From Pseudomonas fluvialis (GTDB lineage: Bacteria > Pseudomonadota > Gammaproteobacteria > Pseudomonadales > Pseudomonadaceae), in contig NZ_JACHLL010000002.1 in assembly GCF_014207935.1 (NCBI RefSeq), positions 241,767 to 305,766 on the forward strand: 64,000 nt of DNA. The letters run 5' to 3'. A program made the translations under genes and the position numbers. How positions within the stretch are numbered: position 1 is the first letter of the stretch; each line of letters begins with the position of its first letter. This document shows positions 37,887 to 47,207 of the stretch, in pieces. A model generated the notes under the pieces. That model saw nothing but the letters and a program-made list of their open reading frames with translations. It was not told the DNA's origin and made no database searches.

Positions 37887-39920
37887 ATGTCTACCGCCCC
37901 GATTGCCCGTGCCGAGCACGGCGCCGACCCTTATGCCTGGCTGGAGCAGCGCCACAGCGAGGCCGTGCTGGCTTACCTGCAGGCGGAAAACGCCTACCTG
38001 GAAGAGTCCCTGGCTGAGCAGAATGACCTGCGCGAGCAGCTGTTCCAAGAGATCAAGGGGCGCATCCGCGAGACCGACCTCAGCCTGCCGACACCCTGGG
38101 GCAGCTACCTGTACTACCAGCGCACCCAGGCCGGTGAAGAATACCCGCGGCATTACCGCTGCAATCGCCCCGTCGACGGCCTGGCCGTGGATGACGCCAG
38201 CGAGCAGTTGTTGCTCGACCCCAATGCCCTGGCCGAGGGCGGCTACCTGAGCCTGGGCGCGTTCAGCATCAGCCCGGACCAGCGCCTGCTGGCCTATAGC
38301 CTCGACCGCAGCGGCGACGAAATCTACCAGCTGTTCGTCAAGGATCTCGACAGCGGTGCCGTGACTACCCTGCCCTTCAGCGATGCCGACGGCAGCCTGA
38401 CCTGGGCCAACGACAGCCAGACCCTGTTCTTCACCACCCTCGACGACACCCACCGGCCGCACCGCCTGTTTCGCCACCGACTGGGTGAGGCAGACGCCAG
38501 CCTGGTGTTCGAGGAAGCCGACGGGCGCTTTTTTCTCAGCTGTCACCGGGCCAGCTCCGAACGCCAGCTGATCCTGCTGCTGTCGAGCAAGACCACCAGC
38601 GAAGCCTGGGTGCTGGATGCCGCGCAGCCCCAGGCCGAGTTCCGCTGCCTGGCCCGCCGCGAGGAAGGCCATGAGTACTACCCCGACCACGGCCGCCTCG
38701 ACGGTCAGTGGACCTGGCTGATTCGCAGCAACCAGAGCGGCATCAACTTCGCCCTGTACCAGGCGACGGAAGACTGCCCGGAACGTTCCCACTGGCAGGA
38801 GCTGATCGCCCACGATCCAGCCGTGATGCTCGAAGGCCTCAGTCTCAATCAGGAGGCCATGGTCCTCAGCCTGCGCGAAGACGGCCTGCCGCTGCTGGAG
38901 CTGCGCAGCAGCGGCCAGCCGCCCCGTCGCCTCAGCCTGCCGGATGCGGCTTATAGCCTCTATGTGCAGGACAGCCTGGAATTCCACAGCCCGATACTGC
39001 GTCTGCGTTACGAGGCACTCAATCGGCCCGCGCAGATCCGCCAGTTGGACCTGCGCAGCGGCGAACAGTGCGTACTCAAGGAAACCCCGGTGGAAGGGCC
39101 GTTCGATGCCGACGCCTACGTCAGCCGCCGCCTCTGGGCTTCGGCGGCGGACGGCACCCAGGTGCCGATCAGCCTGGTGGCCCGCCGCGAGGTGCTCGCC
39201 ACCGGCCAGCCGGCGCCGCTCTATCTCTACGGCTACGGCGCCTATGGCGAATGCCTCGACCCCTGGTTCTCCCATGCCCGCCTGAGCCTGCTGGAGCGCG
39301 GCTTCGTCTTCGCCATCGCTCATGTGCGTGGCGGCGGCGAACTGGGCGAAGCCTGGTACCGCGCCGGCAAGCTGGAACACAAGCAGAACACCTTCGACGA
39401 CTTTATCGCCTGCGCCGAGACATTGATCAGCGAGCGACTGACCACAGCCGCGCAGCTGGCTGTCAGCGGCGGCAGCGCCGGCGGGCTGTTGATCGGCGCC
39501 GTGCTCAATCAGCGTCCCGAGCTGTTCGCCGCAGCGATTGCCGAAGTGCCCTTCGTCGACGTACTGAACACCATGCTCAATCCCGATCTGCCGCTGACGG
39601 TGACCGAGTACGACGAGTGGGGTGATCCCAACGAGGCCGAGGCCCATGCGCGGATCAAGGCTTATGCGCCCTATGAAAATGTGCGCCCCCAGGCCTATCC
39701 GGCGTTGCTGGCCGTGGCCGGCTACCACGACAGCCGCGTGCAGTACTGGGAAGCAGCCAAATGGGTGGCCAAGCTGCGCGCGCACAAGACCGATGATCGC
39801 CTGCTGCTGCTCAAGACCGACTTCGACGCCGGCCATGGCGGCATGAGCGGTCGCTACCAGGCGCTGCGCGATGTGGCCCTGGAGTATGCGTTCCTATTCA
39901 AGATACTGGGGATAGCCTGA
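37887..39920 (+). CDS. ptrB: Oligopeptidase B (PtrB), S9A serine peptidase
   Basis: 677 residues from ATG 37887 (MSTAPIARAEHGADPYAWLE), with AAGAGAG upstream; the frame is open much further upstream but that part overlaps the divergent gene. An N-terminal propeller (about 70-390) is followed by an alpha/beta hydrolase domain with the nucleophile in AVSGGSAGGLLIGAVLNQRP, the aspartate in AGYHDSRVQYWEAAKW and the histidine in DAGHGGMSGRYQ. It cleaves small peptides after Arg/Lys. The stop overlaps the next start (TGATG). Confidence 0.95.
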   Translation: MSTAPIARAEHGADPYAWLEQRHSEAVLAYLQAENAYLEESLAEQNDLREQLFQEIKGRIRETDLSLPTPWGSYLYYQRTQAGEEYPRHYRCNRPVDGLAVDDASEQLLLDPNALAEGGYLSLGAFSISPDQRLLAYSLDRSGDEIYQLFVKDLDSGAVTTLPFSDADGSLTWANDSQTLFFTTLDDTHRPHRLFRHRLGEADASLVFEEADGRFFLSCHRASSERQLILLLSSKTTSEAWVLDAAQPQAEFRCLARREEGHEYYPDHGRLDGQWTWLIRSNQSGINFALYQATEDCPERSHWQELIAHDPAVMLEGLSLNQEAMVLSLREDGLPLLELRSSGQPPRRLSLPDAAYSLYVQDSLEFHSPILRLRYEALNRPAQIRQLDLRSGEQCVLKETPVEGPFDADAYVSRRLWASAADGTQVPISLVARREVLATGQPAPLYLYGYGAYGECLDPWFSHARLSLLERGFVFAIAHVRGGGELGEAWYRAGKLEHKQNTFDDFIACAETLISERLTTAAQLAVSGGSAGGLLIGAVLNQRPELFAAAIAEVPFVDVLNTMLNPDLPLTVTEYDEWGDPNEAEAHARIKAYAPYENVRPQAYPALLAVAGYHDSRVQYWEAAKWVAKLRAHKTDDRLLLLKTDFDAGHGGMSGRYQALRDVALEYAFLFKILGIA

Positions 39921-41287
39921 TGCAAACCATGCTCTACCGCTGGTTACTACTTGTCGGCCTGGGCCATGTCTTGCTTGGCATAATTCTAGCCTTTGCAGCC
40001 CATCTACCAGTGAGTCAGCTCTACCTCGACTACCTGCATGCCAGCGTTTCGAGCGTACCGCCCAGTGCCGAATTCGATGGCTTGCTGCGAACCATGGTCG
40101 GTCTATTCGGGCCCACGGTGGCCAGCTGGGGCGTGCTGTTTAGCCTGCTGATAGTGCTCTACCGCCAGCATGGCCATCGGCAGATCAAGCCGATGATCTT
40201 CAACGCATTGCTGGTCTGGTGCGTGCTCGACAGCTCCATCTCCGTCTACTTCGATCTGTGGCTGCATGCGAGCCTGAATGCTGCTACGGCACTCGCGATC
40301 GCCATTCCGCTGTACTACCTGCAGCCCTTCACCAACCGGCGGGGAGCACCACCGCAGCTACGGCATGCCCCAAAACGACAACTGCGCATACTGCTCACAG
40401 GGGGCAGCGGCTTTATCGGCAGCCCACTAGCCAGCGCCTTAAGCCAGGCTGGCCACGATGTACTGGTGCTGACTCGCAACTCAGCAAACCTCAGACAGAT
40501 CCAAGGCCGGGTTACCTGTCTGACCGATATGGCGCAGATTGCCGATAGCGAACGCATCGACTGCATCATCAATTTGGCAGGAGAGCCGTTAGCCGCCTCG
40601 CGCTGGACCGCTGCCCGCAAGCACGGTTTTCTGCAGAGCCGGATAACGGTCACCAAGGCGCTGTTGCAACTCGTGCAACGCCTGGAACACAAACCCGAAG
40701 TTCTACTCAGTGGTTCCGCAGTTGGCTACTACGGACACTGGGAGGATCAACCGCTGGACGAGTCTAGCGCGTCACGCAACTGTTTTTCCCACCAGCTTTG
40801 TGCTCAATGGGAGCAAAGCGCACAGCAGATACAAGAGTTAGGGGTCCGTGTCTGCTTGCTGAGGATAGGCATAGTTCTAGGCCGCGACGGGGGCCCCTTA
40901 GCTGAACTCAAACGCCCATTTGAGCTTGGCGTTGCAAGTCAGTTGGGGCATGGCAGGCAATGGATGCCGTGGATTCACTTGCATGATGTGCTGGATATAT
41001 GCGCCTTCCTGATCAATCACCCGGATATAGAAGGACCGATCAATCTCAGCGCCCCAGTCCCTGTCACCCATGCCGATTTTGTTACCCAGTTGCAGCGACA
41101 CTTGCCCACCGCACTGATCCGGGTCCGAGTACCGGCCTTCCTGGTGCGCTGGCTTATCGGTGAAATGGCCGATGAAGTATTGCTCAGCGGACAGCGGGCA
41201 CTTCCCAAGAGACTGCTCAAGGCGGGCTACACGTTTCGCTACCCAGAGCTACCCTCTGCTCTGCATCAGTTGACTCGGACCGACTGA
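39920..41287 (+). CDS. SDR epimerase of the TIGR01777/YfcH type fused to an N-terminal membrane domain
   Basis: 455 residues in two parts. Residues 1-145 hold four predicted TM helices (about 6-27, 62-84, 92-112 and 118-136) and match no family I know. Residues about 153-452 are an atypical short-chain dehydrogenase: ILLTGGSGFIGSPLASALSQ binds the nucleotide, then CIINLAGEPLAASRWTAARK, SGSAVGYYGHWEDQPLDES and MPWIHLHDVLDI, all TIGR01777 signatures. YfcH-type proteins normally lack the membrane half and have unknown substrates. Its codon use is less GC-biased than ptrB, to which it is coupled by a 1-base overlap. Confidence 0.85.
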   Translation: MQTMLYRWLLLVGLGHVLLGIILAFAAHLPVSQLYLDYLHASVSSVPPSAEFDGLLRTMVGLFGPTVASWGVLFSLLIVLYRQHGHRQIKPMIFNALLVWCVLDSSISVYFDLWLHASLNAATALAIAIPLYYLQPFTNRRGAPPQLRHAPKRQLRILLTGGSGFIGSPLASALSQAGHDVLVLTRNSANLRQIQGRVTCLTDMAQIADSERIDCIINLAGEPLAASRWTAARKHGFLQSRITVTKALLQLVQRLEHKPEVLLSGSAVGYYGHWEDQPLDESSASRNCFSHQLCAQWEQSAQQIQELGVRVCLLRIGIVLGRDGGPLAELKRPFELGVASQLGHGRQWMPWIHLHDVLDICAFLINHPDIEGPINLSAPVPVTHADFVTQLQRHLPTALIRVRVPAFLVRWLIGEMADEVLLSGQRALPKRLLKAGYTFRYPELPSALHQLTRTD

Positions 41288-41400
41288 GCTGTAGCCGAGA
41301 GCCAGCGCCAGATTGATGTGCACTACCAAATGCATACAGCAGCGCACTCAAGGCACTTGCGGGGCTAAAAGTGTTTCAAAAAGTCGACACCAGAAACGGA

Positions 41401-41432
41401 AAAACCCGCTGCGATCGCTCGCGGCGGGTTTT
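41401..41432 (-). terminator. Terminator after the lipoprotein gene
   Basis: AAAACCCGC and GCGGGTTTT pair around a CG-rich interior that extends the stem (GCGATCGC). On the minus strand it ends in a run of five U. It is 24 bases beyond the stop of the lipoprotein gene. Confidence 0.85.
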
Positions 41433-41455
41433 CGGGGGCAGCAATTGCCGCCGTC

Positions 41456-41995
41456 TTACATGTGGTTCTTCTTGAACTGAGCGATGGTCGCGTCTGGACG
41501 ACCTTCTTCCTTCTGCAGGCCATAGGTGACCGACACGCCATCCGGGCCACCGCCAATGTCGGTGTAGCGGAAGATCGGCTCACCGAGCTGGACCATGTCA
41601 CGCATGTCGCCGTAGCGTTTGAACACATAAATGCGCCCTTCCTGACGCACTTCACCGTAGAACGGATGGGCAGGCACCAGAGCCACCTTGAGGAACTGGT
41701 AAGCAGCAATCTGCTCTAGCGGCTTGCCCTGATCCTCGGCACGCAGGGCGAGAATCACTTCCTGGCCGGCCGGATCCTTCTCTTCCAGTTTGCGCAGAAC
41801 CGGGGCCTTCTCGGTGCTGAGGAAGTTCTTGAATACCTGGTAGTCATCGAAGACAAACACCTGGGTTTCTGTGCGCACTTGGTACCAGTCTTCGTTGTTC
41901 AGCACCGGGGCCTTGCTGGCCACGGGAACCTGGCTGCTACAGGCACTGACGGCGGCTGCCAGCAGGGCGAAGGAAACTGGTTTGAGAAACGACAT
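41456..41995 (-). CDS. Hypothetical outer-envelope lipoprotein
   Basis: A 179-residue protein with a lipoprotein signal peptide: MSFLKPVSFALLAAAVSAC has the lipobox AVSAC, with Ser at +2 (the residue after Cys), which usually means outer-membrane sorting. The mature part is a compact alpha/beta protein (TQVFVFDDYQVFKNFLSTEK, AYQFLKVALVPAHPFYGEVR). I do not recognise a named family. It stands alone between two oppositely oriented genes and has its own terminator. Confidence 0.75.
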   Translation of the reverse strand: MSFLKPVSFALLAAAVSACSSQVPVASKAPVLNNEDWYQVRTETQVFVFDDYQVFKNFLSTEKAPVLRKLEEKDPAGQEVILALRAEDQGKPLEQIAAYQFLKVALVPAHPFYGEVRQEGRIYVFKRYGDMRDMVQLGEPIFRYTDIGGGPDGVSVTYGLQKEEGRPDATIAQFKKNHM

Positions 41996-42155
41996 GGCAA
42001 CTCCTGGGAAGGCGATGATTGAGGCCTGCCACCTTGCCGAAGTTCCATGACCGCGCAGTGAATTTAGCGTGTCAGTTAAATGACAGCCGTACCGACTCGC
42101 CGCCTGCCAGTACCGGCGTTAGACTGGCGCCACGACCACTCAGGAGCCCAGCCCC

Positions 42156-42524
42156 ATGGCCCAACCACCCTCTCCCACCAGCAAGGTTGATCGCCTGCTT
42201 GCCGAAGCCCAGCGCGACCGCGAGCAGAGCTACCGGGCCAAGGCCCTGCGCATGTACCCGCACATCTGCGGCCGCTGCGGGCGCGAGTTCAGCGGCAAGC
42301 GCCTGAGCGAACTGACCGTGCACCACCGCGACCACAATCACGACAACAACCCCGAAGACGGCTCCAACTGGGAGCTGCTGTGCCTGTACTGCCACGACAA
42401 TGAGCACCAGCGTCAGGTCGATGCGCACTACCAGACCAGCGACGCTGGCCGCGGCGGTGCCAGCACCGTCAAGCACAAGGCCTTCGCCGATCTGGCAAAG
42501 CTGCTCGGCAAGAGCGACAGCTGA
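42156..42524 (+). CDS. yajD: HNH nuclease YajD
   Basis: A 122-residue HNH-fold protein. Two CxxC pairs (CGRCG at about 39-43 and CLYC near 77) hold zinc, and the HNH core reads LTVHHRDHNHDNNPEDGSNW. The length and the N-terminal YRAKALRMYPHICGRC match YajD. The biological role of YajD is not established; a DNA endonuclease activity is implied by the fold. A strong bidirectional terminator follows. Confidence 0.88.
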   Translation: MAQPPSPTSKVDRLLAEAQRDREQSYRAKALRMYPHICGRCGREFSGKRLSELTVHHRDHNHDNNPEDGSNWELLCLYCHDNEHQRQVDAHYQTSDAGRGGASTVKHKAFADLAKLLGKSDS

Positions 42525-42559
42525 AATGAAAAGGCCCGGTCAAACCGGGCCTTTTCATT
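42525..42559 (+). terminator. Terminator after yajD
   Basis: AAGGCCCGGT-CAA-ACCGGGCCTT with flanking A and T runs gives a 16-bp perfect stem (42525-42540 with 42544-42559). It begins immediately after the yajD stop and can work in both directions. Confidence 0.92.
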
Positions 42560-42570
42560 TTGTGCGGACT

Positions 42571-42714
42571 CAGAACCTGTTTACGGTCTTGCGAGCTAGA
42601 GCGAGACAAGGCAAAAACAGCCGAAGAAGCGCAGTTTACGACTGGTAAATGAGCATTCTGAGGCTGTTTTTAACGCCGTATCGGCGACGCGCAGCAGATC
42701 GTAAACAGGTTCTC
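42571..42714. mobile_element. MITE-like repeat element, 144 bp
   Basis: Terminal inverted repeats AGAACCTGTTTACG (42572-42585) and CGTAAACAGGTTCT (42700-42713) bound an interior with AAAAACAGCC near 42614 and its inverted partner GGCTGTTTTT near 42663. The core contains GCAGTTTACGACTGGTAAAT. No coding capacity is present. The right end supplies the stop codon of the neighbouring protease gene. The internal core is related to that of the element at 51401-51666. Confidence 0.75.
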
Positions 42715-43936
42715 AACGCAGCAGCGGCGTATCCAGCACCTTGGACGGCCCGCGCAGAACGCTTTCGGTCACCGCGATGAAGTCCTGGGTACTGACCTTG
42801 TCCATGCGCATCAGGCCACGGGTGACGTTATCCAGCGACAGCTCACCCTTGGTGGTCTCGCGGATTTCCTTGTCCAGTTCCATCAGCAGAATCACCGCCC
42901 GCGCAGTGGACTGCCCGGTGGACTGATCGGTGCGCAGGGTCGTGACCGGCTTGCTCCATTTGCGCAGTTTGTCGCGCACCTTGGCGTAGCGGTCCTCACT
43001 CATGCCGCCGGCGCGGTGCACCAGTTCGATGGCGTAGAACTCGGCCAACCCCTCGGCGATCCAGTCGCTGCGATCGGTATCGCGAATGCGACTGAACACA
43101 TGGGTCAGCTCGTGCACCAGGGAGCTGGTGCCATTCTCGCTGACCAGCGGCCGGTCGGCATGCAGGAACAGCGAGTTGCCGGCCGACAGACCGCCCCGCC
43201 ACATCGGCTCACCCGCGCCGACCACCAGCAGCTTGCCCGGATCCCGCGGAAACACGTACTGGGCGTGCGGCCAGACGAAGCTGAGCATGGTCAGTGCATC
43301 CATGCGGCGCATGCCCTCGCCGATCGGAGCGGCCACCGTCACATCGGTATTGCCCAACTGAGCGCGGCGGCTGCCAATCTTGCCGGCCAGCATCCAGCCG
43401 GTGGGACGGTCGAACAGGCGCGCCGGGTTGTCGATACGGAAGCGGTTCTTGCCGATGCGCGGCCAGCCGGTTTCCACCGACGGCCAGCCTTTGGGCAGCT
43501 CGAACTGCAGGCGCGACACCAGCTGGGTGCCATCGACCTGATCGAGACGTGCACTGGGCACCAGATCATCGCCACGCAACAGCGCCCAGTCCGGCGTCAT
43601 GCGCGCATCGAAACGACCGTCCTCGCGCTCATGGCTGACCTTGACCTTGTAGGTCAGGCTCGATTTGCCACTCTTGGGCTGCCAGACACCGCTGTGCGGT
43701 GCGCTCTGCAGCCATTGGCCGTCAGTCTGGAAGTCGCTGTAGTAACCCTTCTTGCCCAGATTGAAGGTCAGGCTGCGCACTTCCTCGCCCTCATCCAGGG
43801 TAATGCGCACTTCGGCCTGGTCGGATTCCGGCAGGAAACGCACGTTGTATTCCAGATCGACGCGATTCTTCGCCAGCAAGGGCGTGGAGAGCAGCAACAG
43901 AGCCAGCGGCAAGGCGGAGAGACGACGCTCAAGCAT
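42713..43936 (-). CDS. Predicted secreted zinc metallopeptidase (M61-like gluzincin)
   Basis: A 407-residue protein with a signal peptide (MLERRLSALPLALLLLSTPL, cleaved near LLAKN). An N-terminal beta-rich region is followed by the zinc site SSLVHELTHVFSR (HExxH, about residue 273) and, 20 residues on, DWIAEGLAEFYAIEL with the third ligand glutamate. This spacing is that of gluzincins such as the M61 glycyl aminopeptidases, though length and N-terminus are shorter. The substrate is unknown. The last codon abuts the MITE-like element whose terminal TGA acts as stop, so the original C-terminus may have been altered. Confidence 0.8.
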   Translation of the reverse strand: MLERRLSALPLALLLLSTPLLAKNRVDLEYNVRFLPESDQAEVRITLDEGEEVRSLTFNLGKKGYYSDFQTDGQWLQSAPHSGVWQPKSGKSSLTYKVKVSHEREDGRFDARMTPDWALLRGDDLVPSARLDQVDGTQLVSRLQFELPKGWPSVETGWPRIGKNRFRIDNPARLFDRPTGWMLAGKIGSRRAQLGNTDVTVAAPIGEGMRRMDALTMLSFVWPHAQYVFPRDPGKLLVVGAGEPMWRGGLSAGNSLFLHADRPLVSENGTSSLVHELTHVFSRIRDTDRSDWIAEGLAEFYAIELVHRAGGMSEDRYAKVRDKLRKWSKPVTTLRTDQSTGQSTARAVILLMELDKEIRETTKGELSLDNVTRGLMRMDKVSTQDFIAVTESVLRGPSKVLDTPLLR

Positions 43937-44013
43937 GATGGAAAATCCTTTTGGCAGACCTGCCCGCAGCGGACAGGAAATGGAATGCAGCGTAGCGGAT
44001 GCCCGCGCCGGGA

Positions 44014-44463
44014 TCAGCCCGCGCGGAAAATCAGGTGTTCTTCCCAGTCCTCTTCGGCCACCGCATGCTCGGCGAGCATCTTGCCGGACTGGGAAATGCC
44101 GGCGTCGTGCACGGCCTGCGGATCACCGCTGACCAGGTGGTGCCAGGACAGCAGGTCCTTGCCCTCGCTGACCAGGCGGTAGGCACAGGTCGGCGGCAGC
44201 CAGCGGAACTCGTCGGCCTGGGCCGGCGTGAGCTGGATGCAGTCCGGCACGAAGTCGCGGCGCTTCTCGTAGTTGGTACAGCGACAGGTCTTGAGGTCGA
44301 GCAGCTTGCAGGCGATGCGCGTGTAATAGACGCTGCCATCGTCCTCGTCTTCGAGCTTCTGCAGGCAGCACAGGCCACAGCCGTCGCAGAGCGACTCCCA
44401 CTCGTCCTGGTCGAGCTGATCAAGAGTCTTGCGCTTCCAGAAGGGTTCAACTTTGGCGGCCAT
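44014..44463 (-). CDS. ycgN: YcgN family cysteine-cluster protein (UPF0260)
   Basis: 149 residues. The cysteine cluster [18 protein letters not shown] (about 26-43), then [14 protein letters not shown] and [12 protein letters not shown], defines UPF0260/CxxCxxCC-type proteins that may bind a metal or iron-sulfur centre. No function has been proved. In Pseudomonas it is next to ycgL and rnd as here, 62 bases downstream of ycgL. Confidence 0.9.
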   Translation of the reverse strand: MAAKVEPFWKRKTLDQLDQDEWESLCDGCGLCCLQKLEDEDDGSVYYTRIACKLLDLKTCRCTNYEKRRDFVPDCIQLTPAQADEFRWLPPTCAYRLVSEGKDLLSWHHLVSGDPQAVHDAGISQSGKMLAEHAVAEEDWEEHLIFRAG

Positions 44464-44525
44464 GGCCCACTACCTCATCACCACGCCGGCCCAGGGCCGG
44501 CTCAAACCTGACAGTTGGAGCACGA

Positions 44526-44819
44526 TCACAGCGGATCGTTCATGCGCAGCAGCTCATCGGGCAGGTGCTCGATGTACTCGTCCTCGGGCGGCGGCATCTG
44601 CAGGTGATAGCCCTGCTTGTCGAGGTTTTCCAGCACCGTGTGGATGTTCTCGCGGGCCAGCTCACGCTCTGGGCTGAGCACCAGGTCGAAGGCATGCTGC
44701 GGTGCACCGAAGGCACTGAGCAGGCCTTCGGGCACGCGCTTTAGCGCGTCGGCCTTGAGTACGTAGAGGTACATCTCGCGCTTGCGCGGGCTGCGGTAGA
44801 TCGAACAGATACGTTTCAT
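44526..44819 (-). CDS. ycgL: YcgL family protein
   Basis: A 97-residue protein that opens [20 protein letters not shown] and contains [20 protein letters not shown] and [15 protein letters not shown], all typical of YcgL. Function is unknown. Its start overlaps the rnd stop (ATGA), so translation is coupled to ribonuclease D, and ycgN follows. Confidence 0.92.
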   Translation of the reverse strand: MKRICSIYRSPRKREMYLYVLKADALKRVPEGLLSAFGAPQHAFDLVLSPERELARENIHTVLENLDKQGYHLQMPPPEDEYIEHLPDELLRMNDPL

Positions 44820-45937
44820 GCTTGCTCCAGGGCCGCCAGCAGGTCGGCACCCATCAGTTCACGGCGCCAGCCACGCAGGGAATCGGGCAGCTGGTACGGG
44901 CCGTTGGGATAGCCACTGCGCAGCAGGGCTTCCAGGTTTTTCTTGCGCAACATCAGCTCGGGCGCCATCTGCAGACGCTCAGCGGTCTGCAGGCCAATGG
45001 CACGCAGGCGCTTGAGCACAGCGCTGGCCTCGATCGGCAGGGGCTCGGCCAGACGCTCTGGGCACTGCTCGGGCGGCGTGGCCGCGGCCTCGCGAATCAG
45101 CCTGAGCAGCGTTTCGCCATCCTGGCGCACAGTCCGAGGATGCATATCCTCGATACGCGCCAGGGCCACGCTGTTGTCCGGCTGATAACGCGCCAGGGGC
45201 CACAGCGACGCCTCTCGCAGGATACGGTTGCGCGGCTGATTGCGCTTGCGCGCCTCGCGCTCGCGCCAGGCGCAGAGTGCGCGCAACACGGCGAGCTGCT
45301 GCGGATTGAGCTTCCAGGCCAGCTTGGCGTCCAGATAGGCCAGCTCGGGATCGCTTTCCCGACGCAGGTTGGCCACCAGCTCGGCACCGTCGTCCAGCAG
45401 CCAGGCCAGCTTGTCTGCCGGCAGGCGCGGCAGCAGGCGCTGATAGACCTCAACCAGGTACTCGGCATCCTGCGCGGCGTACAGCTCCTGCATGGCGGTC
45501 AGCGGGCGCTGCAGCCAGTCGGAGCGGGTCTCGTCCTTGGGCAGCTCGACACCCAGCTCATGCTGCACCAAGCGCGAATAGCCCATGGAGAAACCGATAT
45601 TCAGGTAGGCCGCAGCCAGCTGGGTATCGAACAGCGGCTGTGGCAGGCTGCCGGTCAGACGCAGGAAGACTTCCAGATCCTCGCTGCAGGCGTGCACCAC
45701 CTTGACCACGGCCGGGTCTTCGAGCAAGGCAGCAAAGGGGCGCCAGTCGCTCACCAGCAACGGGTCGATCAGGCAGGCACGCTGGCCATCACCGACCTGC
45801 ACCAGGCCGGCCTTGGGATAGAAGGTATCGACCCGCATGAACTCGGTATCCAGCGCCACGAACGGCAATTGCCGCCAGCCGGAGCAGGCCTCGGCCAGCG
45901 CCGCATCGTCGCGGATCCAGTGAATCTCAATCGCCAC
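44816..45937 (-). CDS. rnd: Ribonuclease D
   Basis: 373 residues from GTG 45937, which has AAGGAGAG 6 bases upstream; the ATG five codons before would place that ribosome site inside the gene. The DEDD exonuclease domain has [32 protein letters not shown] and [14 protein letters not shown], followed by HRDC domains (about 210-370). It is a 3'-5' exoribonuclease for tRNA maturation. It is the first gene of rnd-ycgL-ycgN. Confidence 0.94.
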   Translation of the reverse strand: MAIEIHWIRDDAALAEACSGWRQLPFVALDTEFMRVDTFYPKAGLVQVGDGQRACLIDPLLVSDWRPFAALLEDPAVVKVVHACSEDLEVFLRLTGSLPQPLFDTQLAAAYLNIGFSMGYSRLVQHELGVELPKDETRSDWLQRPLTAMQELYAAQDAEYLVEVYQRLLPRLPADKLAWLLDDGAELVANLRRESDPELAYLDAKLAWKLNPQQLAVLRALCAWREREARKRNQPRNRILREASLWPLARYQPDNSVALARIEDMHPRTVRQDGETLLRLIREAAATPPEQCPERLAEPLPIEASAVLKRLRAIGLQTAERLQMAPELMLRKKNLEALLRSGYPNGPYQLPDSLRGWRRELMGADLLAALEQA

Positions 45938-46085
45938 AGGGCTCTCCTTCATCAGTGCCGCGCAGTATATAGGCTCGCCCCTCTGCCGGGCAGGGTCAGG
46001 CCGACCGAGCGCCCCGCCCCTGCCCAAGGGCCGGGCAAACTCTGTATGCTCGCGAGCTTTCCCCCGTCACAAGGCAGATAACAAG

Positions 46086-47147
46086 ATGAAGAAACTGCTT
46101 GGCCTGATCGCCCTGCTGGTCGCCGCGGTTGCCGTTTACCTCGGCATCACCCCCAGCCCGATACGCCCACTGGCCTGGGAGGCGCCTACCGCACCGCTGC
46201 CGGTCGGCCCGATGGAGCCCAACGACACCCTGATGAAGGCCGAACTGCTCGCCGTTGGCCAGATCGAAGGCCCGGAAGACACCGACGTCGACAGCCTGGG
46301 CCGCCTGTATGCCGGCCTGCATGACGGCCGCGTTGTCCGCCTCGATGCACAAGGCCAGGTCGAGACCTTCGCCAACACTCAGGGCCGCCCGCTGGGCATG
46401 GAGTTCGACCAGAGCGGCAACCTGATTGTCGCCGATGCCTGGAAGGGACTGCTGCGCATCGATCCCAAGGGCCAGATCGAAGTGCTCAGCACCTCCGCTG
46501 ACGGCCTGCCGTTCGCCTTCACCGACGACCTAGATATCGCCAGCGACGGCCGCATCTATTTCAGCGACGCCTCCAGCCGCTTCAATCAGCCTGACTACCT
46601 GCTCGACCTGCTCGAAGCCCGCCCCCATGGCCGCCTGCTGCGCTACGACCCGGCCAGCAAGCAGACCGAAGTGCTGCTGCGCGAGCTGTACTTCGCCAAT
46701 GGCGTGACGCTGTCGGCCAATGAGGATTTCGTGCTGGTCAACGAAACCTACCGCTACCGCATTACCCGCTACTGGCTCAAAGGCGACAAGGCCGGCCAGA
46801 GCGATGTCTTTATCGACAACCTGCCGGGCCTGCCGGACAACCTGCAGGGCGACCGCGCCGGCACCTTCTGGGTAGCCATGCCGACCCCGCGCAAGGCCGA
46901 TGCCGATTTCCTGCACCGCCACCCCTGGCTCAAGGCCCAGCTGGCCAAGCTGCCCCGCGCACTTTGGCCGAAAGCCGTCCCCTATGGTCTGGTGGTGGCT
47001 CTCAATGAGCAGGGCGAAATCGTCCAGAGCCTGCATGACAGCAGCGGCACCCACCTGCGCATGATCACCTCCGCCAAACCGGTGGGCGATTACCTGTACC
47101 TGGGCAGCCTGAACAACGACCGCATCGGCAAGCTGAAGATCCGCTGA
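46086..47147 (+). CDS. Membrane-anchored SMP-30/strictosidine-synthase-like beta-propeller
   Basis: A 353-residue protein with an N-terminal membrane anchor or uncleaved signal (about 3-20). A six-bladed propeller follows: EGPEDTDVDSLGRLYAGLHD, GRPLGMEFDQSGNLIVADAW, DDLDIASDGRIYFSDASSRF, and ELYFANGVTLSANEDFVLVN with ETYRYRITRYWLKG. These are the hallmarks of the strictosidine synthase-like/lactonase family. It may hydrolyse lactones in the periplasm; the substrate is unknown. It is divergent from rnd and followed by a strong terminator. Confidence 0.85.
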   Translation: MKKLLGLIALLVAAVAVYLGITPSPIRPLAWEAPTAPLPVGPMEPNDTLMKAELLAVGQIEGPEDTDVDSLGRLYAGLHDGRVVRLDAQGQVETFANTQGRPLGMEFDQSGNLIVADAWKGLLRIDPKGQIEVLSTSADGLPFAFTDDLDIASDGRIYFSDASSRFNQPDYLLDLLEARPHGRLLRYDPASKQTEVLLRELYFANGVTLSANEDFVLVNETYRYRITRYWLKGDKAGQSDVFIDNLPGLPDNLQGDRAGTFWVAMPTPRKADADFLHRHPWLKAQLAKLPRALWPKAVPYGLVVALNEQGEIVQSLHDSSGTHLRMITSAKPVGDYLYLGSLNNDRIGKLKIR

Positions 47148-47164
47148 GGCCTGCTGCAACAATG

Positions 47165-47192
47165 AAAAGGGGCCGCAATTGCGGCCCCTTTT
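47165..47192. terminator. Bidirectional terminator between the propeller gene and the FimV-like gene
   Basis: AAAAGGGGCCGC and GCGGCCCCTTTT form a 12-bp perfect stem with an AATT loop, between converging genes. Tracts of A and T on both flanks allow action on both strands. Confidence 0.93.
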
Positions 47193-47207
47193 GTTTGCCT
47201 GCGAAGG

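Noticed and set aside
37830..39836. Long minus-strand frame opposite ptrB
   Set aside because: ptrB has an intact catalytic triad on the plus strand; the antisense translation shows no domain.
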